In this document: positions 44,335-53,383 of the stretch, piece after piece
How the letters are laid out: each line of letters opens with the position of its first letter
Position numbering within the stretch: position 1 is the first letter of the stretch
Origin: Alkalibacterium sp049389645
Lineage (GTDB): Bacteria; Bacillota; Bacilli; Lactobacillales; Carnobacteriaceae_A
Direction: 5' to 3'
Assembly: GCF_049389645.1 (NCBI RefSeq)
Contig: NZ_CP186540.1
Coordinates: 806,001-870,000, forward strand
Length of the DNA stretch: 64,000 nt
Notes under the pieces: model-generated
Databases searched by the model: none
What the model was told of the DNA's origin: nothing
The model's input: the letters and a program-made list of their open reading frames with translations, nothing else
Translations under genes and position numbers: made by a program

Positions 44335-44732
44335 AGTCTTCCTCCTATTCGCAGGCGAGTCGCAGTTACGCTCAGCTCTTACGGAATTATATCTTTATTT
44401 TAGCATATTTTTAGTCTACAACATTTTTTAAAAGTTGCAACTTTTTATCATGAGCCGGATACATTTAAAGCGGATAAAGACTGTCCCTATCATCAGATAT
44501 AATTAAATGGAATAGCAATTTTCATGTTATACCTTTGTCTGATTTATCTTATTATTTTTATACTACATGAAGCACACTGACACTGCTGAGATTTCGGTTT
44601 TTTAATGAACCGAGGGAGTACCTCATCATCTTAACACTTAACGAGACTACTTTGAATTATAAGTAACTTGACACATTTAAATCTCATGCGTTTCTTTTTT
44701 TGAATATCAATAATACCTAATTTAAGTTAAAA
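44335..44732. other. ddl / rpmE2 intergenic gap
   Basis: About 400 bases, AT-rich, without a reading frame I would support. The ddl promoter should lie at its left end, where an extended -10-like TGCTAAAAT occurs on minus near 44400, but no convincing -35 is visible. Confidence 0.4.
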
Positions 44733-44758
44733 AAAAGCTCTGGATAGCCAGAGCTTTT
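44733..44758 (-). terminator. Terminator of rpmE2
   Basis: AAAAGCTCTGG pairs perfectly with CCAGAGCTTTT around ATAG; T run on minus. Eight bases after the rpmE2 stop. Confidence 0.92.
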
Positions 44759-44765
44759 AATCTTA

Positions 44766-45014
44766 TTAGTCTTCCAATTTGTATTTCTTGTTGAAACGGT
44801 CGATACGTCCATCTGCTTGAGCAAATTTTTGACGTCCTGTATAGAATGGATGAGAATCTGAAGAAATCTCAACACGGATTAATGGATACTCGTTTCCATC
44901 TTCCCATTCTACTGTTTCTTTTGCTGATTTAGTAGATCCTGAAACGAATTTGAAGCCTGTCGTTGTGTCCATAAATACGACATCACGATATTCTGGATGA
45001 ATGCCTTTTTTCAT
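44766..45014 (-). CDS. rpmE2: 50S ribosomal protein L31 type B
   Basis: An 82-residue L31 paralogue. It lacks the CxxC zinc ligands of type A L31 and has the type B pattern KKGIHPEYRDVVFMD and SSDSHPFYTGRQ. Zinc-free L31 often replaces the zinc form under zinc limitation. Here it lies in the usual rho-rpmE position, so it may be the housekeeping copy. I chose the ATG at 45014, since AAGGAG is 8 bases upstream and overlaps the GTG at 45023. Confidence 0.95.
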   Translation of the reverse strand: MKKGIHPEYRDVVFMDTTTGFKFVSGSTKSAKETVEWEDGNEYPLIRVEISSDSHPFYTGRQKFAQADGRIDRFNKKYKLED

Positions 45015-45153
45015 TTTTTTCACTCCTTAACGGCCATGAAATCTTTGCGATTCCATAGTTATCTTTATTAGTTAGTCAAGATAGATAACAAATGCATTGT
45101 TTTGTGCAATGATTTGCTTTTCTAACTTATTTCTTTGATATGCAACACTTCAT

Positions 45154-45182
45154 ATATTAGCATGTTTTTTTTTTTGATGCAA
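45154..45182 (-). promoter_or_regulatory. Promoter of rpmE2
   Basis: -35 TTGCAT (45177-45182), 17-base spacer, extended -10 TGCTAATAT (core 45154-45159). The leader is about 130 bases and contains an imperfect stem at 45089-45116 (CAAATCATTG with CAATGCATTTG). Confidence 0.75.
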
Positions 45183-45219
45183 TCTTTTGCTTGATTTTTT
45201 TCACTAACACGCAATCTTT

Positions 45220-46476
45220 TTACTGTTTCAGTACTTTTTCTACAAAGCCATTATTCTTTTTGTGCCGTTTCAATGTCTTGATGAATTGATCCGTATACTC
45301 CAATGAATCATTTCGCATGCCTCGACGCAACTTGTAAACAGCTTCGTATTCTTCTGTAGACAAGAGCAAATCTTCTTTTCTTGTGCTCGATTTTCTAATG
45401 TCGATAGCTGGATAAATACGACGTTCTGCTAGTTCACGAGATAAATGGATTTCCATATTACCCGTTCCTTTGAACTCTTCATATATGACATCATCCATGC
45501 GGCTCCCCGTATCTACCAAGGCCGTCGCAACTATTGTCATGCTTCCACCTTCTTCAACATTACGGGCTGAACCAAAGAAACGTTTAGGACGGTAAAGCGC
45601 AGCAGGATCGATCCCGCCACTAAGCGTACGCCCACTCGGTTGTTCTACCAAGTTATACGCACGAGCAAGACGTGTAATACTATCCATCAAAATGACCACA
45701 TCTTGTTTGTCTTCTACTAAGCGACGCGCGCGCTCCAGTACCAGTTCGCTTACTTTAACATGATTCTGTGGCTGTTGATCAAACGTTGAATGCACGACTT
45801 CGCCGTCAATACTCCGTTCTAAATCTGTCACTTCTTCAGGTCTCTCATCAATAAGTAAGACAATCAATTCAACATCAGGATGATTTTTTTTGATTCCATT
45901 GGCGATTTCTTTAAGTAATGTTGTTTTCCCTACTTTAGGTGGGGCTACAATCAGTCCACGTTGTCCGAATCCAATCGGAGCGATCAAATCAATAATACGA
46001 GCAGATAAGTCATCAGGAGATGACTCCAAATTGATCCGTCTTTCTGGATATAAAGGCGTTAATGCCGGGAAATGCGGACGCTCTCTTGCTTCTTCCGGAT
46101 TTTTCCCGTTCACTAACTGGACATTCATTAATCCGTAATAACGTTCGCCCTCTTTAGGCGGACGGGCTGTCCCTGTCACCTTGTCGCCGTTTCTTAGTCC
46201 AAAACGTGTCATCTGAGAAGCTGAAATATAGACATCTTCATTACTGTGAGAGTAATTGATCGGACGTAAAAATCCAAAATCTTGATGACTGACTTTATCT
46301 AAAACACCACTCACTCGGAAATAGCCCTGTTTTTCTTCTTGTGCCCGAATAACAGCCATTGATAATTCTTTTTTATTCATTTGGCTATAATAAGGTACTT
46401 TTAAGTCTTTGGCTAATTCATAAATTTCTTTTAACGTTTTTTCTTGCAGCTCGCTATACGTGATAAACTTGGCCAC
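45220..46476 (-). CDS. rho: Transcription termination factor Rho
   Basis: A 418-residue hexameric RNA helicase. It has the N-terminal Rho-N domain (ITYSELQEKTLKEIYELAKD), the RNA-binding CSD with GFLRP, Walker A APPKVGKTTLLKEIA, Walker B VVILMDSITRLARAYN, and the R-loop region. Length is as in other Firmicutes. The start is GTG at 46476 with GGAGAG 6 bases upstream. It follows murA by 18 bases on the same strand, so both are co-transcribed. Confidence 0.97.
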   Translation of the reverse strand: MAKFITYSELQEKTLKEIYELAKDLKVPYYSQMNKKELSMAVIRAQEEKQGYFRVSGVLDKVSHQDFGFLRPINYSHSNEDVYISASQMTRFGLRNGDKVTGTARPPKEGERYYGLMNVQLVNGKNPEEARERPHFPALTPLYPERRINLESSPDDLSARIIDLIAPIGFGQRGLIVAPPKVGKTTLLKEIANGIKKNHPDVELIVLLIDERPEEVTDLERSIDGEVVHSTFDQQPQNHVKVSELVLERARRLVEDKQDVVILMDSITRLARAYNLVEQPSGRTLSGGIDPAALYRPKRFFGSARNVEEGGSMTIVATALVDTGSRMDDVIYEEFKGTGNMEIHLSRELAERRIYPAIDIRKSSTRKEDLLLSTEEYEAVYKLRRGMRNDSLEYTDQFIKTLKRHKKNNGFVEKVLKQ

Positions 46477-46494
46477 TCTATGCTCTCCTGTCTG

Positions 46495-47766
46495 TTAATC
46501 TTCTCGGTCTTCCATACGCAAGTCTGCTCCGAGAGCGGCTAATTTCTCAACAATATTATCATAACCTCTGAGTATATTGTCTACACCGCCGATAACGGTT
46601 TCTCCTTCTGCTAGTAAACCAGCTACGACTAAACATGCGCCGGCACGTAAATCGGTTGCCATGACTTCTGCGCCTTCAAGGTGACGACCACCTTCTATTA
46701 AGATAACATCACTTTCTACGCGAGAGTTGGCTCCCATTCTGTTTAATTCAGGAATATGTTTGATCCGTTTAGGATAAATGGTATCAACAATCATTGATTC
46801 GCCCTGAGCTGACATAAGAAGGGGGGTGAATGGTTGTTGTAAATCTGTTGCAAAACCTGGATATGGCAATGTTTTAATCGATACACCTTTAAGTGGACGA
46901 TCTGATTCTGTCACGCGAACGTAATCTTCACCGATTTCTAAAGCAACGCCCATCTCTTCCATTTTGGCAATAACGCCTTCTAAATGTTCCACGATAATAT
47001 TATTGATTTTCACATCTTTACCTTTGGCAGCAGCCATGATCAGATAGGTCCCTGCTTCAATGCGGTCAGGTATAACAGTATGACGACAACCGTGCATCTC
47101 TTCAACGCCATCTATACGAATAACATCTGTTCCTGCTCCACGTACTTTAGCGCCCATATTATTCAATAACGTCGCTACGTCAATGATTTCCGGCTCACGC
47201 GCGGCATTTTCGATAATCGTACGTCCTTTAGCTTTAACGGCTGCCAGCATCACATTGATCGTTGCACCAATTGACACTACGTCAAGATAAATACGTGCAG
47301 CTTTTAATCCGTCTTCATCGGTTTTAAGATACATCGCACCTAATTCGTTTTCCACTGTTGCTCCCAATGCTCGGAAACCTTTTAAATGTTGGTCAATAGG
47401 TCGCGGACCTAAGAAACAACCGCCGGGAAGGCCGACAACGCCTTGACCAAATTTGGTCAGTAAAGCTCCCATAAAATAATACGAGGCTCTCAAACTTTTT
47501 ATTTTACCACTTGGCATTGGTACAGATACCATTTCTGTGGGATCGATTATTAATGTTGTTCCTTCAAATGATGTTTTCACGTTCATATCGTTTAAGATCG
47601 AGATAAGTGAATGAACATCCGAAATGTTTGGAACGCCTTCTAATGTAACGGGTGAGTCTGCTAAAATTGCTGCAGGAATAAGTGCAACCGTACTGTTTTT
47701 AGCCCCAGAAATGGTTACTTCTCCCGTTAATGATTTTCCACCTTTTATAATTAACTTCTGTGTCAT
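46495..47766 (-). CDS. murA: UDP-N-acetylglucosamine 1-carboxyvinyltransferase
   Basis: About 423 residues, the first committed enzyme of peptidoglycan synthesis. The substrate loop IKGGKSLTGEVTISGAKNS and the catalytic loop GLPGGCFLGPRPIDQHL with the fosfomycin-target Cys are intact, and so is the C-terminal RGYDNIVEKLAALGAD. Position next to rho matches MurZ/MurA2 of low-GC Gram-positives, which often have two copies. I chose the ATG at 47766 with AGAGGA 6 bases upstream. Confidence 0.96.
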   Translation of the reverse strand: MTQKLIIKGGKSLTGEVTISGAKNSTVALIPAAILADSPVTLEGVPNISDVHSLISILNDMNVKTSFEGTTLIIDPTEMVSVPMPSGKIKSLRASYYFMGALLTKFGQGVVGLPGGCFLGPRPIDQHLKGFRALGATVENELGAMYLKTDEDGLKAARIYLDVVSIGATINVMLAAVKAKGRTIIENAAREPEIIDVATLLNNMGAKVRGAGTDVIRIDGVEEMHGCRHTVIPDRIEAGTYLIMAAAKGKDVKINNIIVEHLEGVIAKMEEMGVALEIGEDYVRVTESDRPLKGVSIKTLPYPGFATDLQQPFTPLLMSAQGESMIVDTIYPKRIKHIPELNRMGANSRVESDVILIEGGRHLEGAEVMATDLRAGACLVVAGLLAEGETVIGGVDNILRGYDNIVEKLAALGADLRMEDRED

Positions 47767-47793
47767 GTGTAATCCTCTCTTTTTCAAAAATCT

Positions 47794-48357
47794 TTAGTAT
47801 TTATTGATACGTTTATAAAATGACATTTTTTTCAATCTGTAATATAAAATCACTGCGATAAGTACTTTCAAACTATCGATTGGAAAAAAGATAGTCAGAT
47901 TTGTTTTTATCAGCGTTGACAGTGCAACTGGTGTACTGAGAACAAAGTTTAATAGCCCATACTGATAAGCAATTCCTATAACGTAAAGAATAATCAGACT
48001 TATCAACATGACCGAGCCTGTTTGCACCTTGTTTTCCGTCCGTTCGATCGTTTTTCCGATGAACCATCCCATTGGAATCGCTCCTAGTATATAGCCAAAC
48101 GAAGGGGACAATAGTTGCCCGATTCCACCCAACCCGCCTGCAAAAACTGGAAATCCCAGCAACCCGGCAATAGTATAGAGCCCAATGACTAGGATACTCT
48201 TCACTGGTCCAAGGATGGCAGGAATCAACAAAAAAAGAACGACTTGTAGGGTAATTGGAACCATTCCGATAGGTATTATAACTAGTGATGCGACAGCGAG
48301 GAATGCGGTTGATAAAGCTATTTGAGTTAAATCATTTGTAGTAATCCTATTTAACAC
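47794..48357 (-). CDS. bioY: Biotin ECF transporter S component BioY
   Basis: A 187-residue integral membrane protein with about six hydrophobic segments. The BioY features are IPIGMVPITLQVVLFLLIPAI and the Gly-rich FAGGLGGIGQLLSPSFGYILGA. It binds biotin as S subunit and uses either the shared ECF module or works alone. The start is GTG at 48357 after GAGGT. It ends 27 bases before murA on the same strand without a terminator, so murA and rho may be read from its promoter. Confidence 0.93.
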   Translation of the reverse strand: MLNRITTNDLTQIALSTAFLAVASLVIIPIGMVPITLQVVLFLLIPAILGPVKSILVIGLYTIAGLLGFPVFAGGLGGIGQLLSPSFGYILGAIPMGWFIGKTIERTENKVQTGSVMLISLIILYVIGIAYQYGLLNFVLSTPVALSTLIKTNLTIFFPIDSLKVLIAVILYYRLKKMSFYKRINKY

Positions 48358-48403
48358 TATGAGACCTCTATCTTTAAAAGCTATTTATTTTGAAGCTATC
48401 AAT

Positions 48404-48432
48404 AGTATAAACAATTCATTAACCAAATACAA
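48404..48432 (-). promoter_or_regulatory. Promoter of bioY(-murA-rho)
   Basis: -35 TTGTAT (48427-48432), 17-base spacer, -10 TATACT (48404-48409). I could not recognise a BirA operator with confidence. Confidence 0.75.
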
Positions 48433-48467
48433 CGTGTTATACGAATTGAAAGCTGCCTGTCATCTAC

Positions 48468-48737
48468 TTTACATTATAAAGTGACTAACGTTATATATAA
48501 TGCCTTATTCTGAAGCATTTAATTTGAATTTTCAAAAACCATAACCTTCAGACACACATCGTCACTCTCTTATATTTATACGAGATACATTCTCAATCTC
48601 ACGGTTCACTTCAGAAGCGAGAAATATTATCTCGATTAGTAAGCATACATGAAAAGCTAACTTTAAGTAAGTGATTAGTTTGAATATTCATTTTTAGAGA
48701 GAGGTAGCGGTCGAATACTCGACCGCTTTCCTTTTTT
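48468..48737 (+). ncRNA. Candidate small RNA on the plus strand
   Basis: A plus-strand promoter-like pair TTTACA (48468-48473), 17 bases, TTATAT (48491-48496) is followed about 210 bases later by a strong terminator. The stem is GCGGTCGA with TCGACCGC and a 4-base loop, at 48707-48726, then TTTCCTTTTTT. No plus-strand gene ends here and the T run exists only on plus, so a transcript of about 235 bases is implied. No coding frame of note lies inside. Confidence 0.35.
48707..48737 (+). terminator. Orphan plus-strand terminator
   Basis: Perfect 8-bp GC-rich stem with T tract on plus only and no upstream plus-strand gene within 20 kb except rRNA-free minus-strand genes. Confidence 0.8.
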
Positions 48738-48802
48738 AATTACCTCAATACTGGAAATATCCCCCCTCTCCCAGAAAACCATCTTTGTTGGTTGATATAG
48801 GG

Positions 48803-49098
48803 CCTGCTCAACGCTTTCTCTTTTCGGAGTTACTATTATGACGCTCTATAGCATCCACTCAATTCGTTTTCCCTTGTCGAGTTACTATTATGATGCTCTA
48901 TAGCATCCACTCAATTCGTTTTCCCTTGTCGAGTTACTATTATGAAGCTCTATAGCAGCTACTCAATTCGTTCTTCCTTATCGAGTTACTATTATGACGC
49001 TCTATAGCAGCTACTCAATTCGTTCTTCCTTGTCGAGTTACTATTATGAAGCTCTATAGCAGCTACTCAATTCGTTCTTCCTTATCGAGTTACTATTA
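48803..49098. repeat. Array B: five tandem 52-bp repeats plus partial ends
   Basis: Full 52-bp units start at 48827, 48879, 48931, 48983 and 49035; a partial sixth runs 49087-49098, and a degenerate partial unit precedes at about 48803. The unit begins GAGTTACTATTATGA, followed by GCTCTATAGCA, ACTCAATTCGTT and CCTTGTC or CCTTATC. Arms GAGT..CTAT and ATAG..ACTC can form an interrupted stem. Variable positions alternate (TGACGCTC, TGATGCTC, TGAAGCTC; CATCC or CAGCT). Non-coding, between the 3' end of the NERD gene and bioY's upstream region. Bases 48433-48467, 48738-48802 and 49099-49177 show nothing else. Confidence 0.93.
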
Positions 49099-49177
49099 GT
49101 ATGGCTGAATAGGTCTTATTGGGATAATGACTCGTCTAGTGACGAGTCATTTCATTCTTCAGGATCTTTATAAAACT

Positions 49178-50092
49178 TCACTCATAAAAAGTCCCTAATG
49201 TTTGACCCGTTTTATTATAATGTTTCAATAATATCCGACTGATCCTTTCTTTAGAAACTCCTTCACCACACCAATCATGAATTATATTTCGTGTAATTTT
49301 CAAACTCGGGAAAAGCAATCTAAACTCTTCCACATTTGATACTATCGTCTCTTCTTTTGAATTTCTGTTATTACAGTCTTCACAATAACAGGTTCGTTGG
49401 GTAAATTGGATATCAAACGACCCACAGTTGCTGCATGTTATCCCCTTTTTAAGGATTCGATAATCATAGTCAGGAAGCTGTTTCTGATAAGGGACTATAA
49501 GTTTATGTTCGGATAATAATCTTTCAGCTAGATAACGATGTTTTTTGTTTAAGGGCAAGCGCTGACGGTTTATTTTAGTGAAATGAGCAGGGATCTGATT
49601 CGGTAAAATAATACGATCTTCTGGACTTGCATGATAGAGAGTGAAGGTGGAATTAACGTATACCACTGCAGCTTCAACAATTACATTTATGCTCCACTGC
49701 TGAAATAACTGTCTCAGTAAGGAAGTCGTTCGCTTCAACTGTGTTAACGGATCACCTATTTCTTGTCCTATTAATGTCAGTAGCTGACCTGACTTCATTT
49801 GGTAATCACCCTTATAATTTTTAATTTCATATAAAAAAACTGTGTCCGCTGTTAATATAAGCGAATCGATCTGGACTGTCTGTTCACTAATTGTCAACAA
49901 CAAATCATTTAGAACAAGCACATCCGCTCGAACGTATTCTTTGACAAGCGCGTCGAACAGCGCTTCACCTTTGTAGCCCTTTTCCATGTTGATGATGTGC
50001 TGTTTCTCTTTAACAGGTAATGCCATCCGTTTATCTAAAACATTTAATGCCGTTAGTAATTCTGGCTGAATGCGGGATTTCACTATTTCCAT
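49178..50092 (-). CDS. NERD-domain protein with C-terminal zinc ribbon
   Basis: A 304-residue protein. The NERD (nuclease-related) domain covers about 35-150, with KGYKGEALFD, QIDSLILTADTVFLYEIKNYKG; the Glu, Asp and E-x-K residues fit a PD-(D/E)xK nuclease core. A zinc ribbon follows (about 220-245, CSNCGSF ... CYCEDC), then a short helical tail. Cytoplasmic, no membrane segment. NERD proteins are common in Firmicutes but their role is not established; DNA processing is an inference. It is a single gene flanked by repeat array B. Confidence 0.83.
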   Translation of the reverse strand: MEIVKSRIQPELLTALNVLDKRMALPVKEKQHIINMEKGYKGEALFDALVKEYVRADVLVLNDLLLTISEQTVQIDSLILTADTVFLYEIKNYKGDYQMKSGQLLTLIGQEIGDPLTQLKRTTSLLRQLFQQWSINVIVEAAVVYVNSTFTLYHASPEDRIILPNQIPAHFTKINRQRLPLNKKHRYLAERLLSEHKLIVPYQKQLPDYDYRILKKGITCSNCGSFDIQFTQRTCYCEDCNNRNSKEETIVSNVEEFRLLFPSLKITRNIIHDWCGEGVSKERISRILLKHYNKTGQTLGTFYE

Positions 50093-50254
50093 ATCAGGTC
50101 TCCTACTCTTTGTATAAGTTATTTTAATACCTATCTCTTATACTGTTCAATTAGGTGGGTTTATCACTATAATTATTTTGATTTTTTTTATTTGCTTTAT
50201 GAAAATGATTATCTTAATGAACATTCCTCTCTTCTTTCATCGTTTCGAGCACAA

Positions 50255-50302
50255 AAAAAGCACTTCCTGAAACGATTTATCATCGTCCCAAAGAAGTGCT
50301 TT
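50255..50302 (-). terminator. Terminator of fba
   Basis: AAAGCACTTC pairs with GAAGTGCTTT around a loop holding ACGAT/ATCGT; a run of T on minus follows. Confidence 0.88.
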
Positions 50303-50363
50303 GTGGATAGTCAATCAACTTAACTTAAGCTGTACATTGACTTTCTCTTATTAAATTTTGGTA

Positions 50364-51221
50364 TTAACCTTTGTTTGAAGAACCGAACTCTTTCATTTTA
50401 CCTTTAGTTGTAGCTGTGATGTCTGCTTTACCAGGTCCGATGATTTTACGAGGATCGTAAACTTTATCGTCGTTGGCAATAACTTCACGTGTGCGTCTTG
50501 TCCATACTTGTTGTAATTCAGTGTTTACGTTGATTTTAGTATGACCAAATTTGATTGCTTTTTCGATTTGGTGTGTTGGAATTCCTGATCCACCGTGTAA
50601 TACAAGTGGAGCACCTGTTAATTCAGAAATTTCTTTCATTTCGTCAAATCCAAGTACAGGTTCGCCTTCGTAGTCACCATGGACAGAACCTAAAGCTGCT
50701 GCTAATGCATCAACGCCAGCTTCGTCTACCATACGTTTACATTCGTCTTTGTCTGCGTACATTACGCCGCCAGTAACGCCGTCTTCTGTTCCGCCGACAG
50801 TACCGATTTCTGCTTCTACAGAAACGCCATTAGCGTGCGCGTATTCTACTACTTTTTTAGTGAATGAAATATTGTCTTCGATTGGATCATGAGAATGGTC
50901 GATCATTACTGAAGAAAAGCCAGCATCGATCGCTTCTTTACATTTTTCCAAAGATGAACCATGGTCCAAGTGTAATGCTACAGGAACAGTAATATTCATT
51001 TCGTCCATTAATGCATTAACCATAGCAGAAACAACTTTAAATCCACCCATGTATTTAGCTGCTCCTTCAGAAACACCTAAAATAACTGGAGATTTTTCTT
51101 CTTGTGCTGCTTGTAAAACGGCTTGTGTCCATTCCAAGTTGTTGATGTTGAATTGCCCTACAGCATATTTTCCTGCTAAAGCTTTGTTCAACATATCTGT
51201 CATACTTACTAAACGAGTCAT
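50364..51221 (-). CDS. fba: Fructose-bisphosphate aldolase class II
   Basis: About 285 residues, the zinc-dependent glycolytic aldolase. Metal and substrate motifs are seen: VALHLDHGSSLEKC, VEAEIGTVGGTEDG, ALGSVHGDYEG and LVLHGGSGIP. I chose the ATG at 51221 (MTRLVSMTDML) because AGGAGG lies 9 bases upstream. It follows pyrG on the same strand, the usual rpoE-pyrG-fba order. A 142-base gap suggests its own promoter as well. Confidence 0.97.
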   Translation of the reverse strand: MTRLVSMTDMLNKALAGKYAVGQFNINNLEWTQAVLQAAQEEKSPVILGVSEGAAKYMGGFKVVSAMVNALMDEMNITVPVALHLDHGSSLEKCKEAIDAGFSSVMIDHSHDPIEDNISFTKKVVEYAHANGVSVEAEIGTVGGTEDGVTGGVMYADKDECKRMVDEAGVDALAAALGSVHGDYEGEPVLGFDEMKEISELTGAPLVLHGGSGIPTHQIEKAIKFGHTKINVNTELQQVWTRRTREVIANDDKVYDPRKIIGPGKADITATTKGKMKEFGSSNKG

Positions 51222-51363
51222 ATATATATTCCTCCTAATATTTTTGCGCACTTTTTGAACCGAGATACGCGCTCGGCTTCATCCTTAGTATAAACAATAT
51301 TTCACAATAAAACTAGTGAAAATGTCTATAACTCTTCTATATCTTCTAAATTTTTTCTCATTG

Positions 51364-52974
51364 TTATTTTATTTTTTTAATATTCCCTGCTTTTTCAACG
51401 AAAGAAACAAATAAAGCGTGTGGACGATTCGGTCTTGATTTGAATTCCGGGTGAAATTGACAACCGATAAAATAAGGATGCTGTTCAAGTTCGATGATTT
51501 CCACAAGTCGGTTGTCCGGAGATACACCTGAGAAAGTAAGCCCGGCTTCTTCCAGGTTTTGTTTATAGTGATTGTTGAATTCATAACGATGTCGGTGACG
51601 TTCGTTGATGATTTCTTCATTTTCGTAAGCTTGAGCTGTGTGAGTGCCTTCTTTAATTTTACATGGATAAGAACCCAGACGAAGTGTCCCACCCATATCG
51701 ACCACATTCTTTTGGTCAGGCATCAAGTCTATGATATTATGTTTCACTTCTGGGTCGACTTCTGCAGAACCCGCACCTTCAAGCCCCGCTACATTACGCG
51801 CAAATTCTATGGCAGCCAGCTGCATACCCAGACATATGCCTAAAAAAGGCACCTTGTTTTCTCGTGCATATTGAATAGCCAGCATCTTCCCTTCCAGTCC
51901 GCGTTCTCCGAACCCTCCGGGAACTAGAATGCCATCAATGTCTTGAAGTTCCTGGACCACTTCTGCCGGAGACAAGAGCTCGGCATTGACCCACTTGATA
52001 TCAATGTCTGAATTTAATGCGTATCCCGCATGCTTAAGTGCTTCGACGACTGATAAATAAGCATCCGGCAATTCAACGTATTTCCCTACGATAGCTATGC
52101 GGGTCATGTTTTCTAAATTCCGTACTCTTTCTTCCAAGGCGATCCATTCTGTCATATCGGCTTCTTTTGCATCCAAGTTTAAATGGTCCACGACAATCTG
52201 ATCCAAGCCCTGTTTCTGTAAATTCAACGGAATCGTATAGAGTGTTTCGACATCCAGCGATTCAATGACAGCCTTTGAATCCACGTCTGTAAATAACGCC
52301 AGTTTATCTTTTAAATGTTGGCTCACAGGATATTCCGATCGAACAATCAGTACATTGGGTTGAATACCCAAGCCGCGAAGTTCTTTCACACTGTGCTGGG
52401 TCGGTTTGGTTTTCATCTCTCCTGCTGCTTTGAGATAAGGAATAAGTGTTGTATGAATGTACATCACATTTTCTGAACCCACGTCTCTTTTCATCTGACG
52501 CAAGGCTTCTAAAAATGGGAGCGATTCAATATCGCCAACTGTTCCTCCAACTTCAGTAATGACCACATCTGCGTGTGTCGTTTCTGCCGCTCGCATGATT
52601 TTAAGCTTAATTTCATCTGTAATATGCGGAATGACTTGAACGGTCGCACCCAAATAATCCCCGCGGCGTTCTTTGTTGATCACTTCCGAATATACTTTAC
52701 CGGTCGTGACATTCGAGTACTTATTCAAGTTGATGTCAATGAAACGCTCATAATGTCCCAAGTCCAAATCTGTTTCTGCACCGTCTTCTGTTACAAACAC
52801 TTCCCCGTGCTGATAAGGGCTCATGGTGCCGGGATCGACATTGATATATGGATCGAATTTTTGGATCGTTACGTTCAAACCTCTATTTTTCAATAAACGT
52901 CCTAACGAAGCAGCCGCAATTCCTTTCCCGATCGACGAGACCACGCCACCTGTTACAAAGATATATTTTGTCAT
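51364..52974 (-). CDS. pyrG: CTP synthase
   Basis: A 536-residue enzyme aminating UTP to CTP. The N-terminal synthetase domain starts YIFVTGGVVSSIGKGIAA with the P-loop, and the C-terminal glutamine amidotransferase has FLGICLGMQLA with the catalytic Cys, plus QFHPEFKS with His and Glu. Length is normal. AGGAGG is upstream of the ATG at 52974. Its leader has a GGGC transcription start and an early terminator, the layout of CTP-sensing attenuation in Firmicutes pyrG. Confidence 0.98.
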   Translation of the reverse strand: MTKYIFVTGGVVSSIGKGIAAASLGRLLKNRGLNVTIQKFDPYINVDPGTMSPYQHGEVFVTEDGAETDLDLGHYERFIDINLNKYSNVTTGKVYSEVINKERRGDYLGATVQVIPHITDEIKLKIMRAAETTHADVVITEVGGTVGDIESLPFLEALRQMKRDVGSENVMYIHTTLIPYLKAAGEMKTKPTQHSVKELRGLGIQPNVLIVRSEYPVSQHLKDKLALFTDVDSKAVIESLDVETLYTIPLNLQKQGLDQIVVDHLNLDAKEADMTEWIALEERVRNLENMTRIAIVGKYVELPDAYLSVVEALKHAGYALNSDIDIKWVNAELLSPAEVVQELQDIDGILVPGGFGERGLEGKMLAIQYARENKVPFLGICLGMQLAAIEFARNVAGLEGAGSAEVDPEVKHNIIDLMPDQKNVVDMGGTLRLGSYPCKIKEGTHTAQAYENEEIINERHRHRYEFNNHYKQNLEEAGLTFSGVSPDNRLVEIIELEQHPYFIGCQFHPEFKSRPNRPHALFVSFVEKAGNIKKIK

Positions 52975-53027
52975 AATTATTTCCTCCTAAATTGATCTAG
53001 GGATAGGAAAATAGGCTCTAAAAATAT

Positions 53028-53066
53028 GAAAAGCTCCCTATTCAAATAAACGAATAGGGAGCTTTA
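53028..53066 (-). terminator. pyrG leader attenuator terminator
   Basis: On minus AAAGCTCCCTATTC pairs with GAATAGGGAGCTTT, then TTC. The 5' arm is the C/U-rich GCTCCC that a poly-G 5' end can pair with. It lies about 60 bases after the start site and before the pyrG ribosome site. Confidence 0.85.
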
Positions 53067-53128
53067 TTTATGCCTTGTTTACTGCACCTGAAATAGACGT
53101 TATTTACGCTATCTATTTAAATCGTGCC

Positions 53129-53165
53129 CAATAAATATAATAAAGGGTCGATATAAGATAGTCAA
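53129..53165 (-). promoter_or_regulatory. pyrG promoter with GGGC start
   Basis: -35 TTGACT (53160-53165), 17-base spacer, -10 TATTAT (53137-53142), then 7 bases to GGGC beginning at 53129. A transcript starting GGGC allows reiterative G addition when CTP is low, as known for Bacillus pyrG. Confidence 0.85.
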
Positions 53166-53298
53166 GCATGAATTGTTTCACTTTTTATCGTTTTTCAGTA
53201 TATACTTTTAATAGTCCGCATTTACATGAAACAGCGCGGTCACATTTACCAAAAAAATGTATCCTTACTTTCCTATCGTAAAAAGTGTAAAGATACCT

Positions 53299-53327
53299 TT
53301 TAAATGATAAAATAGGTTGAGTATAAT
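53299..53327 (+). promoter_or_regulatory. Promoter of the nucleoside phosphorylase-ECF operon
   Basis: -10 TATAAT (53322-53327), 17-base spacer, weak -35 TTTAAA (53299-53304), 57 bases before the first start codon. Confidence 0.5.
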
Positions 53328-53383
53328 CATCACGTTTATACACTTATTAAGCGGGTGAAATATAATATGACAGGAGGTAAAAG

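Noticed and set aside
44335..44732. Possible small gene between ddl and rpmE2
   Set aside because: No frame combines a start, a ribosome site and plausible codon use.
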